A stretch of 40,156 nucleotides of DNA from JBHHZM01 sp046758065 (GTDB lineage: Bacteria > Pseudomonadota > Alphaproteobacteria > JAAXGF01). The notes below the pieces were generated by a model. That model searched no databases. It saw nothing but the letters and a program-made list of their open reading frames with translations, and was not told the origin of the DNA. The position numbers were made by a program, and so were the translations under genes. How positions within the stretch are numbered: position 1 is the stretch's first letter; the number at the start of each line of letters is the position of its first letter. This document shows positions 15,766 to 24,686 of the stretch, one piece after another. The DNA is taken from NCBI GenBank assembly GCA_046758065.1, contig JBHHZM010000011.1, positions 1-40,156 of the forward strand, written 5' to 3'.

Positions 15766-16836
15766 ATGATGAAACACCTTCAACGTCTCCGCTTTGCGGC
15801 GCTTGCCGTCTGCGCGCTCGTCCTCGCCGGCGCGCCGTCCGACGCCGCCGCATCCACGGCGCGCGGCGAAGCGATTACCGGGGCGTTCACCGGCGGCGAT
15901 GCGGGACGCGAAACCCTCTATCGTTTCTTTACCGAAACCGACGGCAGTCCCGAAGCGATCGCCGCGCAGGCGGCCGATCTTCTCGGCGCGCTCAAGGGCG
16001 ATCCGCTGACCATCACCGACGCCGCCAACCGAATCGCCGAGGCGGCGTCCGAGGCGATGAATGCGCTGCGCATGTATCGCGTCGCGCTCGAAGACGGCTT
16101 CGCGCTTCCCGAAGGCGCGATCGGCTGGGACCTCGGAACTGCGACCTCGCCGCTCTACCCCGGCTTCCGTCGCGTCACGCCCGCCGGCCTGCTCGCCGGT
16201 CCGGAACCGCTGCGCAGCGTCGATGCCGGCGACGGCGACGGCCTGTTTTCCGACGGCATCCACAACGTCAACGGCTTCGGAGCGATCGTTCCCGACGGCC
16301 GCTACCGGCTGATCGTTCTCACCGGCAATCCGGACGACAAGCGCGGGCTTTCCGCGCCTCTGGGGCGTGAGCTGCGCGTCGCGGCGCGCACCAAGCCCAT
16401 CGTCAACGCCGACCGCAACGAGTGGATCGAGCGCGCCTGGCTGTCGCCGACCGGCACCCGATTCGCCGACGGCTCGATTCCCGCCGGCACCGTGGTCGGC
16501 GGCGCGACGGTTGCGACGGTCGAGGTGATCGGCGGTCATTTCTTCATCGAATTCGCGCCCGGGCAGATACGCAGTTACGTCAGTGCGGTTATCCTCGAAC
16601 CCGAACATAAGCGGAGCGTGCTCGACGCGCCGCCGCTCCTGCCGGCCGCGCGATACCTCGCCCCCCAGAGGGCCGAGCGGATCGCGAACGCCGAGGCCGA
16701 AATCGCCAGCGCCATCGGCGCCCTGCTCGAAAAGGTCGCCAGCGCGGCGGGCGGCGACGCCCCGGCGACGCGCCTCAAGGTTCTCGATCTGTACGACGCG
16801 CCGGTGCAGGATACGCAACTGGTCAGCGACAACTGA
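15766..16836 (+). CDS. Exported protein with esterase-associated beta-sandwich-like region, function unknown
   Basis: 356 residues. The N-terminus MMKHLQRLRFAALAVCALVLAGAPSDAAA is a good signal peptide, with GAGGAG eight bases before ATG 15766 (a second ATG follows at once). The middle (about 125-285) reads WDLGTATSPLYPGFRRVTP...DGLFSDGIHNVNGF...VPDGRYRLIVLTGNPDD...GHFFIEFAPGQ. This resembles the small beta-sandwich found next to rhamnogalacturonan-acetylesterase-type hydrolases ('DFG..pGYtrVtp...vpnGrYrVtv..Gdp'). No esterase catalytic domain follows; instead there is a helical C-terminus. It is therefore perhaps a binding-only periplasmic protein. Assignment by pattern only; no family name is claimed. 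Confidence 0.7.
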   Translation: MMKHLQRLRFAALAVCALVLAGAPSDAAASTARGEAITGAFTGGDAGRETLYRFFTETDGSPEAIAAQAADLLGALKGDPLTITDAANRIAEAASEAMNALRMYRVALEDGFALPEGAIGWDLGTATSPLYPGFRRVTPAGLLAGPEPLRSVDAGDGDGLFSDGIHNVNGFGAIVPDGRYRLIVLTGNPDDKRGLSAPLGRELRVAARTKPIVNADRNEWIERAWLSPTGTRFADGSIPAGTVVGGATVATVEVIGGHFFIEFAPGQIRSYVSAVILEPEHKRSVLDAPPLLPAARYLAPQRAERIANAEAEIASAIGALLEKVASAAGGDAPATRLKVLDLYDAPVQDTQLVSDN

Positions 16837-17231
16837 CCCGCGCGGCAGACCGCCGAATACCGCAGGTTCGTTCTCATTGCCGGGCTCGACCCGGCAATCC
16901 GGCGCGCGCGCCGCGGCGCGCGTGAAACCGGCGATCAACGTTTCGCCGGCGTAGCGCGCCGGGCGTTTTCCTGCTAGGGTCGCCCCGGGCGAGAACAGGG
17001 AAGCCGGCGAGGCGGCCGTGGAGTCCAGCCGGGAGATCGCCTCGTCCCGATGGCCCCACAATCCTCGGCGGGAGGAGGGCGATTTTTCATGCCCGGTCCC
17101 GGCGCCACAGCCGCAAATGACATTTCCCTACCACCGGCGACACCGGTCCTCGGCGGCGACCGCGAGATACCCTCCGGCAGCGGCGTCGGCCGCGATCGAA
17201 TTCTGACCGGGTGCTGAAACAGGAGGAGAGG
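16837..17231. other. 395-base gap holding REP-like hairpin and an 18-bp palindrome
   Basis: No gene is supported here. The gap contains the 16876-16898 hairpin repeat, a perfect 18-bp palindrome centred on CCGCGG (16905-16922), and, just before 17232, the AGGAGGAGAGG ribosome binding site of the SYLF gene. No clear promoter hexamers were seen. Confidence 0.5.
16876..16898. repeat. REP-like hairpin repeat (ATTGCCGGG arms)
   Basis: ATTGCCGGG (16876-16884) and CCCGGCAAT (16890-16898) form a perfect nine-base-pair stem with a five-base loop (CTCGA). Hairpins of the type 'ATTGCCGGG-loop-CCCGGCAAT' are widespread dispersed intergenic repeats in alphaproteobacterial genomes. It could also act as a transcription stop, but no T tract follows. 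Confidence 0.65.
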
Positions 17232-17912
17232 ATGAGAACGATCACGGGATGGTTTTCGGCGGCGTTTGCGCTTGCGGCGCTGGCGCTCTTTCCGGACGCG
17301 ACGTTGGCCGCATCGGCCGAGCAGAACATCATCGACAGGGCCGACATCGTCGTCCGCGAGATCAAGGCCGACCCCCATTTCGACGATTTCGCAAAGCTGC
17401 TCGCCGAGGCCAAGGGCGTGCTCGTCATTCCCGACCGCTTCAAGGTCGGCTTCATCCTCGGCGGCGAGGGCGGCGCGGGCGTGCTGATGGCGCGCGATCC
17501 CGACAACGGGTCGTGGTCGCCGCCCGCGTTCTACTTCATCGGATCGGCCGGGATCGGCCTGCAGGCCGGCGCCCAGGTCTCGCAGGTCGTATTGCTGGTG
17601 ATGAGCGATGGCGCCCTCGACAAGCTGATGACGCAGAACGTGACGCTCGGCGCCGACGCCAACATCGCGATCGGACCCGTGGGCACCGGCGTCGAAGCGG
17701 GAACCGCGCTCAGCACCAACGTGGACTTCTACTCGTTCGCCCGCGCCAAGGGCCTGTTCTTCGGCATCTCGCTCGAAGGCGCGGTGCTGATGTCCGACGA
17801 CAAGGCCAACGCCGCCTATTACGGCGCGCCGGCCTCCCCCGCCACGATCGTCCTTGAGCGCCGGGTGAGCAACCCCGGCGCCGACGCCCTGCGCGGTGAG
17901 CTCGGCGGTTAG
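17232..17912 (+). CDS. Exported SYLF (Ysc84-type) lipid-binding-domain protein
   Basis: 226 residues with a signal peptide (RTITGWFSAAFALAALALFPDATLAA). The mature part is almost entirely a SYLF/Ysc84 domain: IIDRADIVVREIKADPHFDDFAKLLAEAKGVLVIPDRFKVGFILGGEGGAGVLMARD, then YFIGSAGIGLQAGAQVSQVVLLVMSDGALDKLM and ISLEGAVLMSDDKANAAYYG. This Gly-rich family binds phosphoinositides in eukaryotes; bacterial members are periplasmic or outer-membrane-associated and little studied. ATG 17232 follows an excellent ribosome binding site; an upstream start would place residues before the signal peptide. Its stop overlaps the convergent cbiB stop. Confidence 0.9.
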   Translation: MRTITGWFSAAFALAALALFPDATLAASAEQNIIDRADIVVREIKADPHFDDFAKLLAEAKGVLVIPDRFKVGFILGGEGGAGVLMARDPDNGSWSPPAFYFIGSAGIGLQAGAQVSQVVLLVMSDGALDKLMTQNVTLGADANIAIGPVGTGVEAGTALSTNVDFYSFARAKGLFFGISLEGAVLMSDDKANAAYYGAPASPATIVLERRVSNPGADALRGELGG

Positions 17913-18901
17913 GCTTGCGCCAGCGCGAGCAGCGCGACGAGCCCGGCGTCGATCAGGCAGGCGACGAGAAAGACGTAAAGCGCGCGGCGGATGTCGTAGG
18001 GCTCTGCCCGGGCCCGGCCCGAGCCCATCCAGGCGTCCTTGACCACGGCGTCGCCGTAGCGCCGCGGGCCGGCGAGCGCGAGGTCGAGCGCCCCCGCCAT
18101 CGCCGCCTCGGGCCAGCCGGCATTGAGCGAGCGGTGCCTGCCGGCGTCGCGCAGCATGGCGCGGAACGCCCGGGGCGGGCTCGCCGAGGGGACGAACGCC
18201 GCCGCGGCCGCGATGATCAGCGCCGTGATCCGCGCCGGGATGTAGGCGATCGCGTCGTCGAGCCGCGCGGCGGTGGCGCCGAACTCGCGGTAGCGCGGCG
18301 AGCGGTGGCCGATCATGCGGTCGAGGGTGTCGACCATCTTGTAGGCGAGCATCCCGGGCAGTCCCAGCAGCACGTACCAGAACACCGGCGCGACGATGTC
18401 GCCGGAGAGCTTTCCGGCGCAGCTTTCGATGGCGCCGCGGGCGACGCCGAACGCGTCGAGTGTTGCGGGGTTGCGGTCGCCGATGTGCCGCAAGGCCTCG
18501 CGTCCCGCCTCGAGCCCGCCGTCCTCGAGCGCGACCGCGACCGCGCGCACGCGCCGGTAGAGATCGTGCTGGGCGACCAGCGTCATCGCCACCAGCAACT
18601 CGACCAGCCAGCCGAAGGGGACGGCGCGGCCGAGGCGCGCGATCGCCCAGCCGGCGAACGCCGCCAGACCGACCAGCGCCAGCACCATGAACGCGCCGCG
18701 CATCCGCCGCGTCGCGCCGCTGCGCGCCGGCCGGTTGAGACGGCGCTCGAGACCGCCGGCGATGCGACCCATCAGCGCGACCGGATGCGGCACGAGCCGG
18801 TAGACGCCGGGCGGATCGCCGATATAGGCGTCGAGCGCGAGCGCAAGCAGGAGCACAATCAGCGGGTGGAGACCGAGCGCGAACGCGCTTTCGCCGAACA
18901 T
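17909..18901 (-). CDS. cbiB: Adenosylcobinamide-phosphate synthase CbiB/CobD
   Basis: About 330 residues, a polytopic membrane protein. Family signatures are visible: LALDAYIGDPPGVYRLVPHPVALMGRIAGGLERRLNR near the start, then SCAGKLSGDIVAPVFWYVLLGLPGMLAYKMVDTLDRMIGHRSPRYREFGATAARLDDAIAYIPARITA, and the C-terminal RHRSLNAGWPEAAMAGAL. It attaches aminopropanol phosphate to adenosylcobyric acid in cobalamin biosynthesis. I chose ATG 18901 (MFGESAFALGLHPL); ATG 18949 is an in-frame alternative, and neither has a strong ribosome binding site. It diverges from cobA, another corrinoid gene, across 140 bases. Confidence 0.93.
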   Translation of the reverse strand: MFGESAFALGLHPLIVLLLALALDAYIGDPPGVYRLVPHPVALMGRIAGGLERRLNRPARSGATRRMRGAFMVLALVGLAAFAGWAIARLGRAVPFGWLVELLVAMTLVAQHDLYRRVRAVAVALEDGGLEAGREALRHIGDRNPATLDAFGVARGAIESCAGKLSGDIVAPVFWYVLLGLPGMLAYKMVDTLDRMIGHRSPRYREFGATAARLDDAIAYIPARITALIIAAAAAFVPSASPPRAFRAMLRDAGRHRSLNAGWPEAAMAGALDLALAGPRRYGDAVVKDAWMGSGRARAEPYDIRRALYVFLVACLIDAGLVALLALAQA

Positions 18902-19041
18902 GGCGGGAGCATGGATTGTGCGCGCGGCGCCGTCAATCGCCAAGCTCATCCGCGTGCCGCGGGAAGCTATGGGCGTCGTCCGCGCCGGGCACGCCACGCG
19001 CGCATCGACGGGTTGCGGCGCATTCGTTATAAGGGGCCGCC

Positions 19042-19827
19042 ATGGAGAGAATTCCGCTCGACATGCCCCGGTTCGCGCCCGGCTCGGTCTGGCTGGTGGG
19101 CGCCGGGCCCGGCGATCCGGGGCTGCTGTCGCTGCTCGCCCTGCATGCGCTGCGCGAGGCCGACGTCGTGGTCTACGACGCGCTGGTGAGCGAGGCGGTG
19201 CTGGCGCTGGCGAAGCCCGGGAGCCGGCTCGAATACGCCGGCAAGCGCGGCGGCAGGCCGTCGCCCAGGCAGCCCGACATCTCCGAACGCTTGGTCGCGC
19301 TCGGCCGCGAGGGCCTCCGCGTCTGCCGCCTCAAGGGCGGCGATCCCTGCCTGTTCGGCCGCGGCGGCGAAGAGGCGCTGGCGCTGGTCAAGGCGGGGGT
19401 GCCCTTCCGCCTGGTGCCGGGGATCACCGCGGCGGTCGGCGGACTCGCCTACGCCGGAATCCCGATGACCCATCGCCAGACCAATTCGACGATCGCCTTC
19501 GTCACCGGCCATACCGCCGGCGGCGCGGTGCCCGACGGCATCGACTGGCAGGCGCTGGCGCGCGGCGTCGAGGTGCTGGTGTTCTACATGGCGCTCAAGC
19601 ACCTCGACGCCATCGCCGACAAACTCCTCGCCGCCGGGCGTAATGCGGAAACGCCGGTCGCCATCGTCAGCAAGGCGACGACGCCGGCGCAACGCGTGCT
19701 GGTGACGACGCTCGGCGCCTGCGTCGCCGATTCCCGCGCATCGGGCATCGAGCCGCCCGCGATCGTGGTCGTCGGCGAGGTCGTGCGCCTGCGCGAGACC
19801 CTCGACTGGCTCGGCTCCGGGCCGTGA
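19042..19827 (+). CDS. cobA: Uroporphyrinogen-III C-methyltransferase (SUMT)
   Basis: 261 residues, the standalone SUMT length, with no CysG-type dehydrogenase/ferrochelatase domain. SAM-binding motifs: VWLVGAGPGDPGLLSLLALHALREADVVVYDALV at the N-terminus, RLKGGDPCLFGRGGEEALAL and VPGITAAVGGLAYAGIPMTHR, the tetrapyrrole methylase signatures. It makes precorrin-2 from uroporphyrinogen III, the branch point for cobalamin and siroheme. Ribosome binding site AAGGGG lies before ATG 19042. The next gene begins nine bases after its stop. Confidence 0.96.
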   Translation: MERIPLDMPRFAPGSVWLVGAGPGDPGLLSLLALHALREADVVVYDALVSEAVLALAKPGSRLEYAGKRGGRPSPRQPDISERLVALGREGLRVCRLKGGDPCLFGRGGEEALALVKAGVPFRLVPGITAAVGGLAYAGIPMTHRQTNSTIAFVTGHTAGGAVPDGIDWQALARGVEVLVFYMALKHLDAIADKLLAAGRNAETPVAIVSKATTPAQRVLVTTLGACVADSRASGIEPPAIVVVGEVVRLRETLDWLGSGP

Positions 19828-19835
19828 GGCTTGGG

Positions 19836-20291
19836 ATGCCGGCGCGACGCGAAGACGACCGAACGCCGTTCTGGCGGCGCAAGCGGCTCGAGGAGATGAC
19901 GCGCGCGGAGTGGGAGTCGCTGTGCGACGGCTGCGCGCGCTGCTGCCTGCACAAACTCCGCTACGACGACAGCGGCGAGCTCGACCACACCAACGTCGCC
20001 TGCCGGCTGCTCGACCTCGCCACCTGCCGCTGCACCGATTACCGACGACGGAAAGAGCTTGTTCCCGATTGCATGGTGCTCACGCCCGCGCGCGCCCGGC
20101 GCCTCGACTGGCTGCCCGCCACCTGCGCCTACCGGCTATGCGCCGAAGGCAAGGACCTCTACTGGTGGCACCCGCTGGTCTCGGGCGATCCCGACACCGT
20201 ACACGAGGCGGGAATTTCGGTGCGCGGGCGCGCCGTCAGCGAGAGCCGCGCCGGAGACCTCGAAGACCACATCGTCGACTGGCCGGGTTGA
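19836..20291 (+). CDS. YcgN-type (UPF0260) cysteine-cluster protein
   Basis: 151 residues. The N-terminus PFWRRKRLEEMTRAEWESLCDGCARCCLHKLRYDD followed by TNVACRLLDLATCRCTDYRRRKELVPDCMVLTPARARRLDWLPATCAYRLCAEGKDLYWWHPL is the YcgN family pattern. The many cysteines (CDGCARCC, CxxxxxxTCRC, C, C) resemble the zinc/iron-chelating cluster fold. Its function is not established. I chose ATG 19836 with GAGG six bases upstream; GTG 19824 overlapping the cobA stop is an alternative. Tight spacing suggests co-transcription with cobA. Confidence 0.92.
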   Translation: MPARREDDRTPFWRRKRLEEMTRAEWESLCDGCARCCLHKLRYDDSGELDHTNVACRLLDLATCRCTDYRRRKELVPDCMVLTPARARRLDWLPATCAYRLCAEGKDLYWWHPLVSGDPDTVHEAGISVRGRAVSESRAGDLEDHIVDWPG

Positions 20292-22220
20292 TCAGCGGCC
20301 GGCGTCGCGCACCGCCGCTTTCGTCCGCGCGGTTTCGCGCTCCGCCCGCTGGACCTCGATCGGAATGGGATCGAGCAGCGGCCGGGGCTCCGAGCCGGCG
20401 AGCGCCGCAGCCATGAAGCGCGCCCACAGCCGCGCCGGCAGGCCGCCGCCGGTGACTCCCTTCATCGCCGCGCCGTCGTCGTTGCCGACCCACACCCCGG
20501 CGACCAGGCCGCGGGTAAACCCGACGAACCAGGCGTCGCGAGATTCCTGGCTGGTTCCGGTCTTGCCGGCGACCGGCCAGGGCAGCGCCGCCGCCCGTCC
20601 CGTGCCCCGGGTGATGACCGCGGAAAGCATGTCGACGAGCATGCGCAGCGGCCCTTCGCCGATCACCGGTCCCGGCCCCGAGCCCGCGCGGCGGTAGAGC
20701 ACCTCGCCACGGGCGTTGCGGATTTCGCTGATGCCGTAGGGCCAGACCCCTTCGCCGAGGTTGGCGAGCGTGCCGTAGGCGGCGGTGAGCTCGATCAGGC
20801 TGACCTCCGAGGCGCCCAGCGCGAGGCTCGCCCTGGTCCGAAGCGGCGCGGTGATGCCGAGCCGGCGCGCGGCGCGCACCACGTTTTTCCGCCCGACGCG
20901 CTCGGCGACGCGCACGGCGACGGTGTTGAGCGAGCGGGCGAGTGCGGTCCGCAGGCTGACGGGGCCGAGGTAGCGGCCGTCGTAGTTGCGCGGGCTCCAG
21001 CCGTCGATGGTGAGCGGCGCGTCCTCGACCACCTCGTCGGGGGACAGTCCGGCCTCGAGCGCGGCAAGGTAGACGAACAGCTTGAACGCCGACCCTGGCT
21101 GGCGCAGCGCCTGGGTCGCGCGGTTGAACTGGCTTGCACGGTAATCGCGCCCGCCGACCATCGCCAGCACCGCGCCGTCGGGCGTGAGAGCGACGAGCGA
21201 CGCCTGATGCGCGGCGCGACGGGCGCCTTCGCCGGCGAGTCCCCATGCGACCGCCTCCTCGGCCGCGCCCTGCAACGCCGCATCCAACGTGGTGACGACC
21301 ACGAGGTCGCCGGCCTCGGGACCGGCGTATCCCGCGAGCCGGTCGAGCACCCAGTCGGCGAAATAGCGCGCGCCGCTGCCCGCGCCGGCCGACGCGCGGG
21401 CGATTCGCGCCGGCGCCTTGGTCGCCGCCTCGGCCTCGGCGGTACTGAGGAAACCCGCCTCGACCATACTGGCGAGGACCTGTCGCGCTCGGGCGCGGGC
21501 GCGCGCGAGATCGCGCGTCGGCGCATACCGCGACGGCGCCTTGAGGAGCCCCGCGAGCATCGCCGATTCGCTCAACGTGAGGGCGCGCGCCGATTTGGCG
21601 AAGTAACGCCGCGCGGCGGCCTCGATCCCGTAGGCGCCGGCGCCGAAATAAACCCGGTTGAGGTAGATCGAGAGGATTTCGTCCTTGGTGAACTTGTACT
21701 CGAGCCAGAGCGCGAGAAGTACCTCCTGTACCTTGCGCCTGAAGGTGCGCTCGGGCGTCAGGAAGATGTTCTTGGCGAGTTGCTGGGTGATCGTCGAACC
21801 GCCCTGGATGACGTGGCCCGCGCGCAGGTTGGCGAGACTGGCGCGCAGGAGCGCGACGAGATCGAGACCGAAATGACGATAGAACCGCCGGTCCTCGATC
21901 GCGATCACCGCATGACCGAGGTCGGGCGGCAGTTCGTCGATGCGGCGCGGCGCGCCGTAAAGGTCGCCAAAGCGCGTCAGCGTCTCGCCATCGGCGGAAA
22001 CCAGTGTAATGCTTGGACTGCGCTGGCGCTCGCCGAGACGGCTCACGTCGGGGAGGTCGTAGGCGTACCAAGTGATGAGCGCGAACCCGGCGACGCCGGC
22101 CCAGATGAGAGCGACGGCGAACCACTTGAGCGCCCAGCGAAGCGCCGCACGCAGGGCCCGGCGGCGTGGCGCGCGGCGCTTCCTGGCTTTCTTCTCCGGT
22201 GTGCGCGGTTTTTTCGCCAT
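20292..22220 (-). CDS. Class A penicillin-binding protein (GT51 transglycosylase + transpeptidase)
   Basis: 642 residues. A very basic cytoplasmic head (KKPRTPEKKARKRRAPRRR) precedes a single membrane anchor (about 32-52). The GT51 domain has the catalytic Glu109 in AIEDRRFYRHFG, then GGSTITQQLAKNIFL (140-154) and KDEILSIYLNRVYFGAGAYGIEAAA. The transpeptidase domain has SAFK (Ser377/Lys380), SLN (430-432) and KTGTS (553-557). All catalytic motifs are intact, so it should both polymerise and crosslink peptidoglycan. It is shorter than the classic E. coli-type PBP1A (about 850) and lacks its extra inter-domain insert. It ends right against the YcgN gene stop and lies 30 bases after gyrB. Confidence 0.95.
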   Translation of the reverse strand: MAKKPRTPEKKARKRRAPRRRALRAALRWALKWFAVALIWAGVAGFALITWYAYDLPDVSRLGERQRSPSITLVSADGETLTRFGDLYGAPRRIDELPPDLGHAVIAIEDRRFYRHFGLDLVALLRASLANLRAGHVIQGGSTITQQLAKNIFLTPERTFRRKVQEVLLALWLEYKFTKDEILSIYLNRVYFGAGAYGIEAAARRYFAKSARALTLSESAMLAGLLKAPSRYAPTRDLARARARARQVLASMVEAGFLSTAEAEAATKAPARIARASAGAGSGARYFADWVLDRLAGYAGPEAGDLVVVTTLDAALQGAAEEAVAWGLAGEGARRAAHQASLVALTPDGAVLAMVGGRDYRASQFNRATQALRQPGSAFKLFVYLAALEAGLSPDEVVEDAPLTIDGWSPRNYDGRYLGPVSLRTALARSLNTVAVRVAERVGRKNVVRAARRLGITAPLRTRASLALGASEVSLIELTAAYGTLANLGEGVWPYGISEIRNARGEVLYRRAGSGPGPVIGEGPLRMLVDMLSAVITRGTGRAAALPWPVAGKTGTSQESRDAWFVGFTRGLVAGVWVGNDDGAAMKGVTGGGLPARLWARFMAAALAGSEPRPLLDPIPIEVQRAERETARTKAAVRDAGR

Positions 22221-22250
22221 CGCGGGCGCTACCCGGCAGAGCGTTGCCGA

Positions 22251-24686
22251 CTAGACGTCGAGGTTGACGACCTTGAGCGCGTTGGCCTGGATGAAATCGC
22301 GGCGGGGCTCAACCACGTCGCCCATCAGGGTCGCGAAGATCTCGCTCGATTCCTCGACGTCCTTGATCCGCACCTGCAGGAGCGTGCGGCTCTCGGGATC
22401 GAGGGTCGTCTCCCAGAGCTGCTCGGGATTCATCTCGCCGAGTCCCTTGTAGCGCGAGATCGCGAGGCCCTTGCGTCCCTGGGCGAGCACCGCTTCGAGC
22501 AGCGTGACCGGCCCGAACACCTCGATCTCGCGGTCCCTGAGTTTTAGCCGTCCCGGTCCCTGATAGGTCGCCTGCAAATCGCCCGCCATGGCATCGAGCC
22601 TGACCGCCTCGGCGCTGACGATGAGCGAATGGTCGATGACGTGGCGCTCGCGCACGTCGCGCAGGTTGCGCATCAGTACGATTCCGCCTTTGCCGTCCGC
22701 GCTGCCCCGCCAGCCGCGTTCGTCTTCCGGCGACAGCGCGTCGAGCCGCCGGGCCACGTACTCGGCGGCCAGGCGCGCGCGCTCGGCATCCGCCAGAACT
22801 TCGGTGTTCAAGGCGCCGGCGACCGCCACCTGTCCGGCCAGGGCGAGCGGCACGCGCCGGGTGAGCGCCTTCAGAAGCGTCGTCGCCACGCGCGCCTGGC
22901 CGACCAGCTCCTCGAGGTCGTTCCCGGCGCGCTGGCTGCCGTCGTGCAGCGTCAGCACCGCATCCTTGAGGCCCTCGCCGATGAGAAACGCGTCCATCGC
23001 GCGATCGTCCTTGAGGTAACGCTCGCTGGCGCCGCGCTTGACCCGGTAAAGCGGCGGCTGCGCGATGTAAAGATGACCGGCGCGAATCAGCTCGCACATC
23101 TGGCGGAAGAAGAAGGTCAGCAGGAGCGTCCGGATATGGGAGCCGTCGACGTCGGCGTCGGTCATGACGATGACCTTGTGATAGCGCAGCTTCGAGAGGT
23201 CGAAGTCCTCGGGCCCGACCCCGGTCCCCAGCGCGGTGATCAGCGCCGCGATCTCGACCGAGCCCAGCATCTTGTCGATCCGCGCGCGTTCGACGTTGAG
23301 GATCTTGCCGCGCAACGGAAGGATCGCCTGATGGGCGCGGTCGCGTCCCTGCTTTGCCGAGCCGCCCGCCGAGTCGCCCTCGACGAGAAACAGTTCGCTC
23401 TTGGCCGGGTCGCGCTCCTGACAGTCGGCAAGCTTGCCGGGCAGGCTCGATATGTCGAGCGCGCCCTTGCGCCGCGTCAGCTCGCGCGCCTTGCGCGCCG
23501 CTTCGCGCGCCACCGCCGCCTCGACCACCTTGCCGACGATCGTTCTGGCCTCGGTCGGATGCTCCTCGAACCATTGCGAGAGCCGGTCGGCGACGAGCGA
23601 CTCGATCGCCGGGCGCACTTCGGACGACACCAGCTTGTCCTTGGTCTGCGACGAGAACTTGGGGTCCGCAAGCTTGACCGCAAGCACGCAGGTGAGTCCT
23701 TCGCGTATGTCGTCGCCGGTGAGCGAGAGCTTATCGCGCCGGCCTGCCGCGCTCGCCGCGGCGTAGGCGTTGACGGTACGGGTGAGCGCCGCGCGCAGGC
23801 CGGCGAGGTGCGTGCCGCCGTCGCGCTGCGGAATGTTGTTGGTGTAGCACAACACGTTCTCGTGGTAGCTGTCGTTCCATTCCAGCGCCATCTCGATGCC
23901 GACGTCGGTGCGCTCGCCCGCGATCACGATCGGCGGACTGTGCAGCGCCGTCTTGGTGCGGTCGAGGTGCTTGACGAAGGCCTCGATTCCGCCCTCGTAA
24001 GCGAGCCGCACCTCGACCGGCTCGACCGGCCGCAGGTCGCGCAGCGTGATGGTCACGCCCGAGTTCAGGAAGGCGAGTTCGCGCAGGCGATGTTCGAGGG
24101 TGTCGAAGTCGAACTCGGTCAGCGAGAATACCTTGGGCGAAGGCAGGAAAGTCACGCGCGTCCCGGTGCGGTCGCCGCAGGGTCCCGATACCGCGAGCGG
24201 CGCATCGGGCTTGCCGTCGTGAAACGACATTACATGCGTCTCGCCGTCGCGCCAGATGGTGAGGTCGAGCCGCTCCGACAGCGCGTTGACCACCGACACG
24301 CCGACCCCGTGCAGACCGCCGGAAACCTTGTAGGATTTGTGGTCGAATTTTCCCCCGGCGTGGAGCTGGGTCATGATCACTTCGGCCGCCGATACGCCCT
24401 CCCCCTCGTGGACCGCGGTGGGAATGCCGCGCCCGTCGTCGGTGACGGTCACCGAGCCGTCGCCGTTGAGCGTGACCTCGACCGAGCTGCAGTAGCCGGC
24501 GAGCGCCTCGTCGATCGAGTTGTCGACGACCTCGTAGACCATGTGGTGGAGACCCGAGCCGTCATCGGTGTCGCCGATATACATGCCCGGGCGCTTGCGC
24601 ACTGCTTCGAGGCCCTTGAGGACCTTGATCGCCTCCGCGCCGTACGTTCCCGTTGCGCCTTCGAGATCGGTTGCCCGTTCGCTCAT
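22251..24686 (-). CDS. gyrB: DNA gyrase subunit B
   Basis: 811 residues, full length. GHKL ATPase domain: AIKVLKGLEAVRKRPGMYIGDTDDGSGLHHMVYEVVDNSIDEALAGYC, VTVTDDGRGIP, and GGLHGVGVSVVNALS. The TOPRIM domain shows EGDSAGGSAKQGRDRAHQAILPLRGKILNVERA and VMTDADVDGSHIRTLLLTFFFRQM. The C-terminal GyrB signature RYKGLGEMNPEQLWETTLDPESRTLLQV is present. GyrB with GyrA introduces negative supercoils. ATG 24686 overlaps the recF stop as ATGA, so translation is coupled. The RYKGLGEMNPEQLW and TTLDPESR features separate it from ParE. Confidence 0.98.
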   Translation of the reverse strand: MSERATDLEGATGTYGAEAIKVLKGLEAVRKRPGMYIGDTDDGSGLHHMVYEVVDNSIDEALAGYCSSVEVTLNGDGSVTVTDDGRGIPTAVHEGEGVSAAEVIMTQLHAGGKFDHKSYKVSGGLHGVGVSVVNALSERLDLTIWRDGETHVMSFHDGKPDAPLAVSGPCGDRTGTRVTFLPSPKVFSLTEFDFDTLEHRLRELAFLNSGVTITLRDLRPVEPVEVRLAYEGGIEAFVKHLDRTKTALHSPPIVIAGERTDVGIEMALEWNDSYHENVLCYTNNIPQRDGGTHLAGLRAALTRTVNAYAAASAAGRRDKLSLTGDDIREGLTCVLAVKLADPKFSSQTKDKLVSSEVRPAIESLVADRLSQWFEEHPTEARTIVGKVVEAAVAREAARKARELTRRKGALDISSLPGKLADCQERDPAKSELFLVEGDSAGGSAKQGRDRAHQAILPLRGKILNVERARIDKMLGSVEIAALITALGTGVGPEDFDLSKLRYHKVIVMTDADVDGSHIRTLLLTFFFRQMCELIRAGHLYIAQPPLYRVKRGASERYLKDDRAMDAFLIGEGLKDAVLTLHDGSQRAGNDLEELVGQARVATTLLKALTRRVPLALAGQVAVAGALNTEVLADAERARLAAEYVARRLDALSPEDERGWRGSADGKGGIVLMRNLRDVRERHVIDHSLIVSAEAVRLDAMAGDLQATYQGPGRLKLRDREIEVFGPVTLLEAVLAQGRKGLAISRYKGLGEMNPEQLWETTLDPESRTLLQVRIKDVEESSEIFATLMGDVVEPRRDFIQANALKVVNLDV

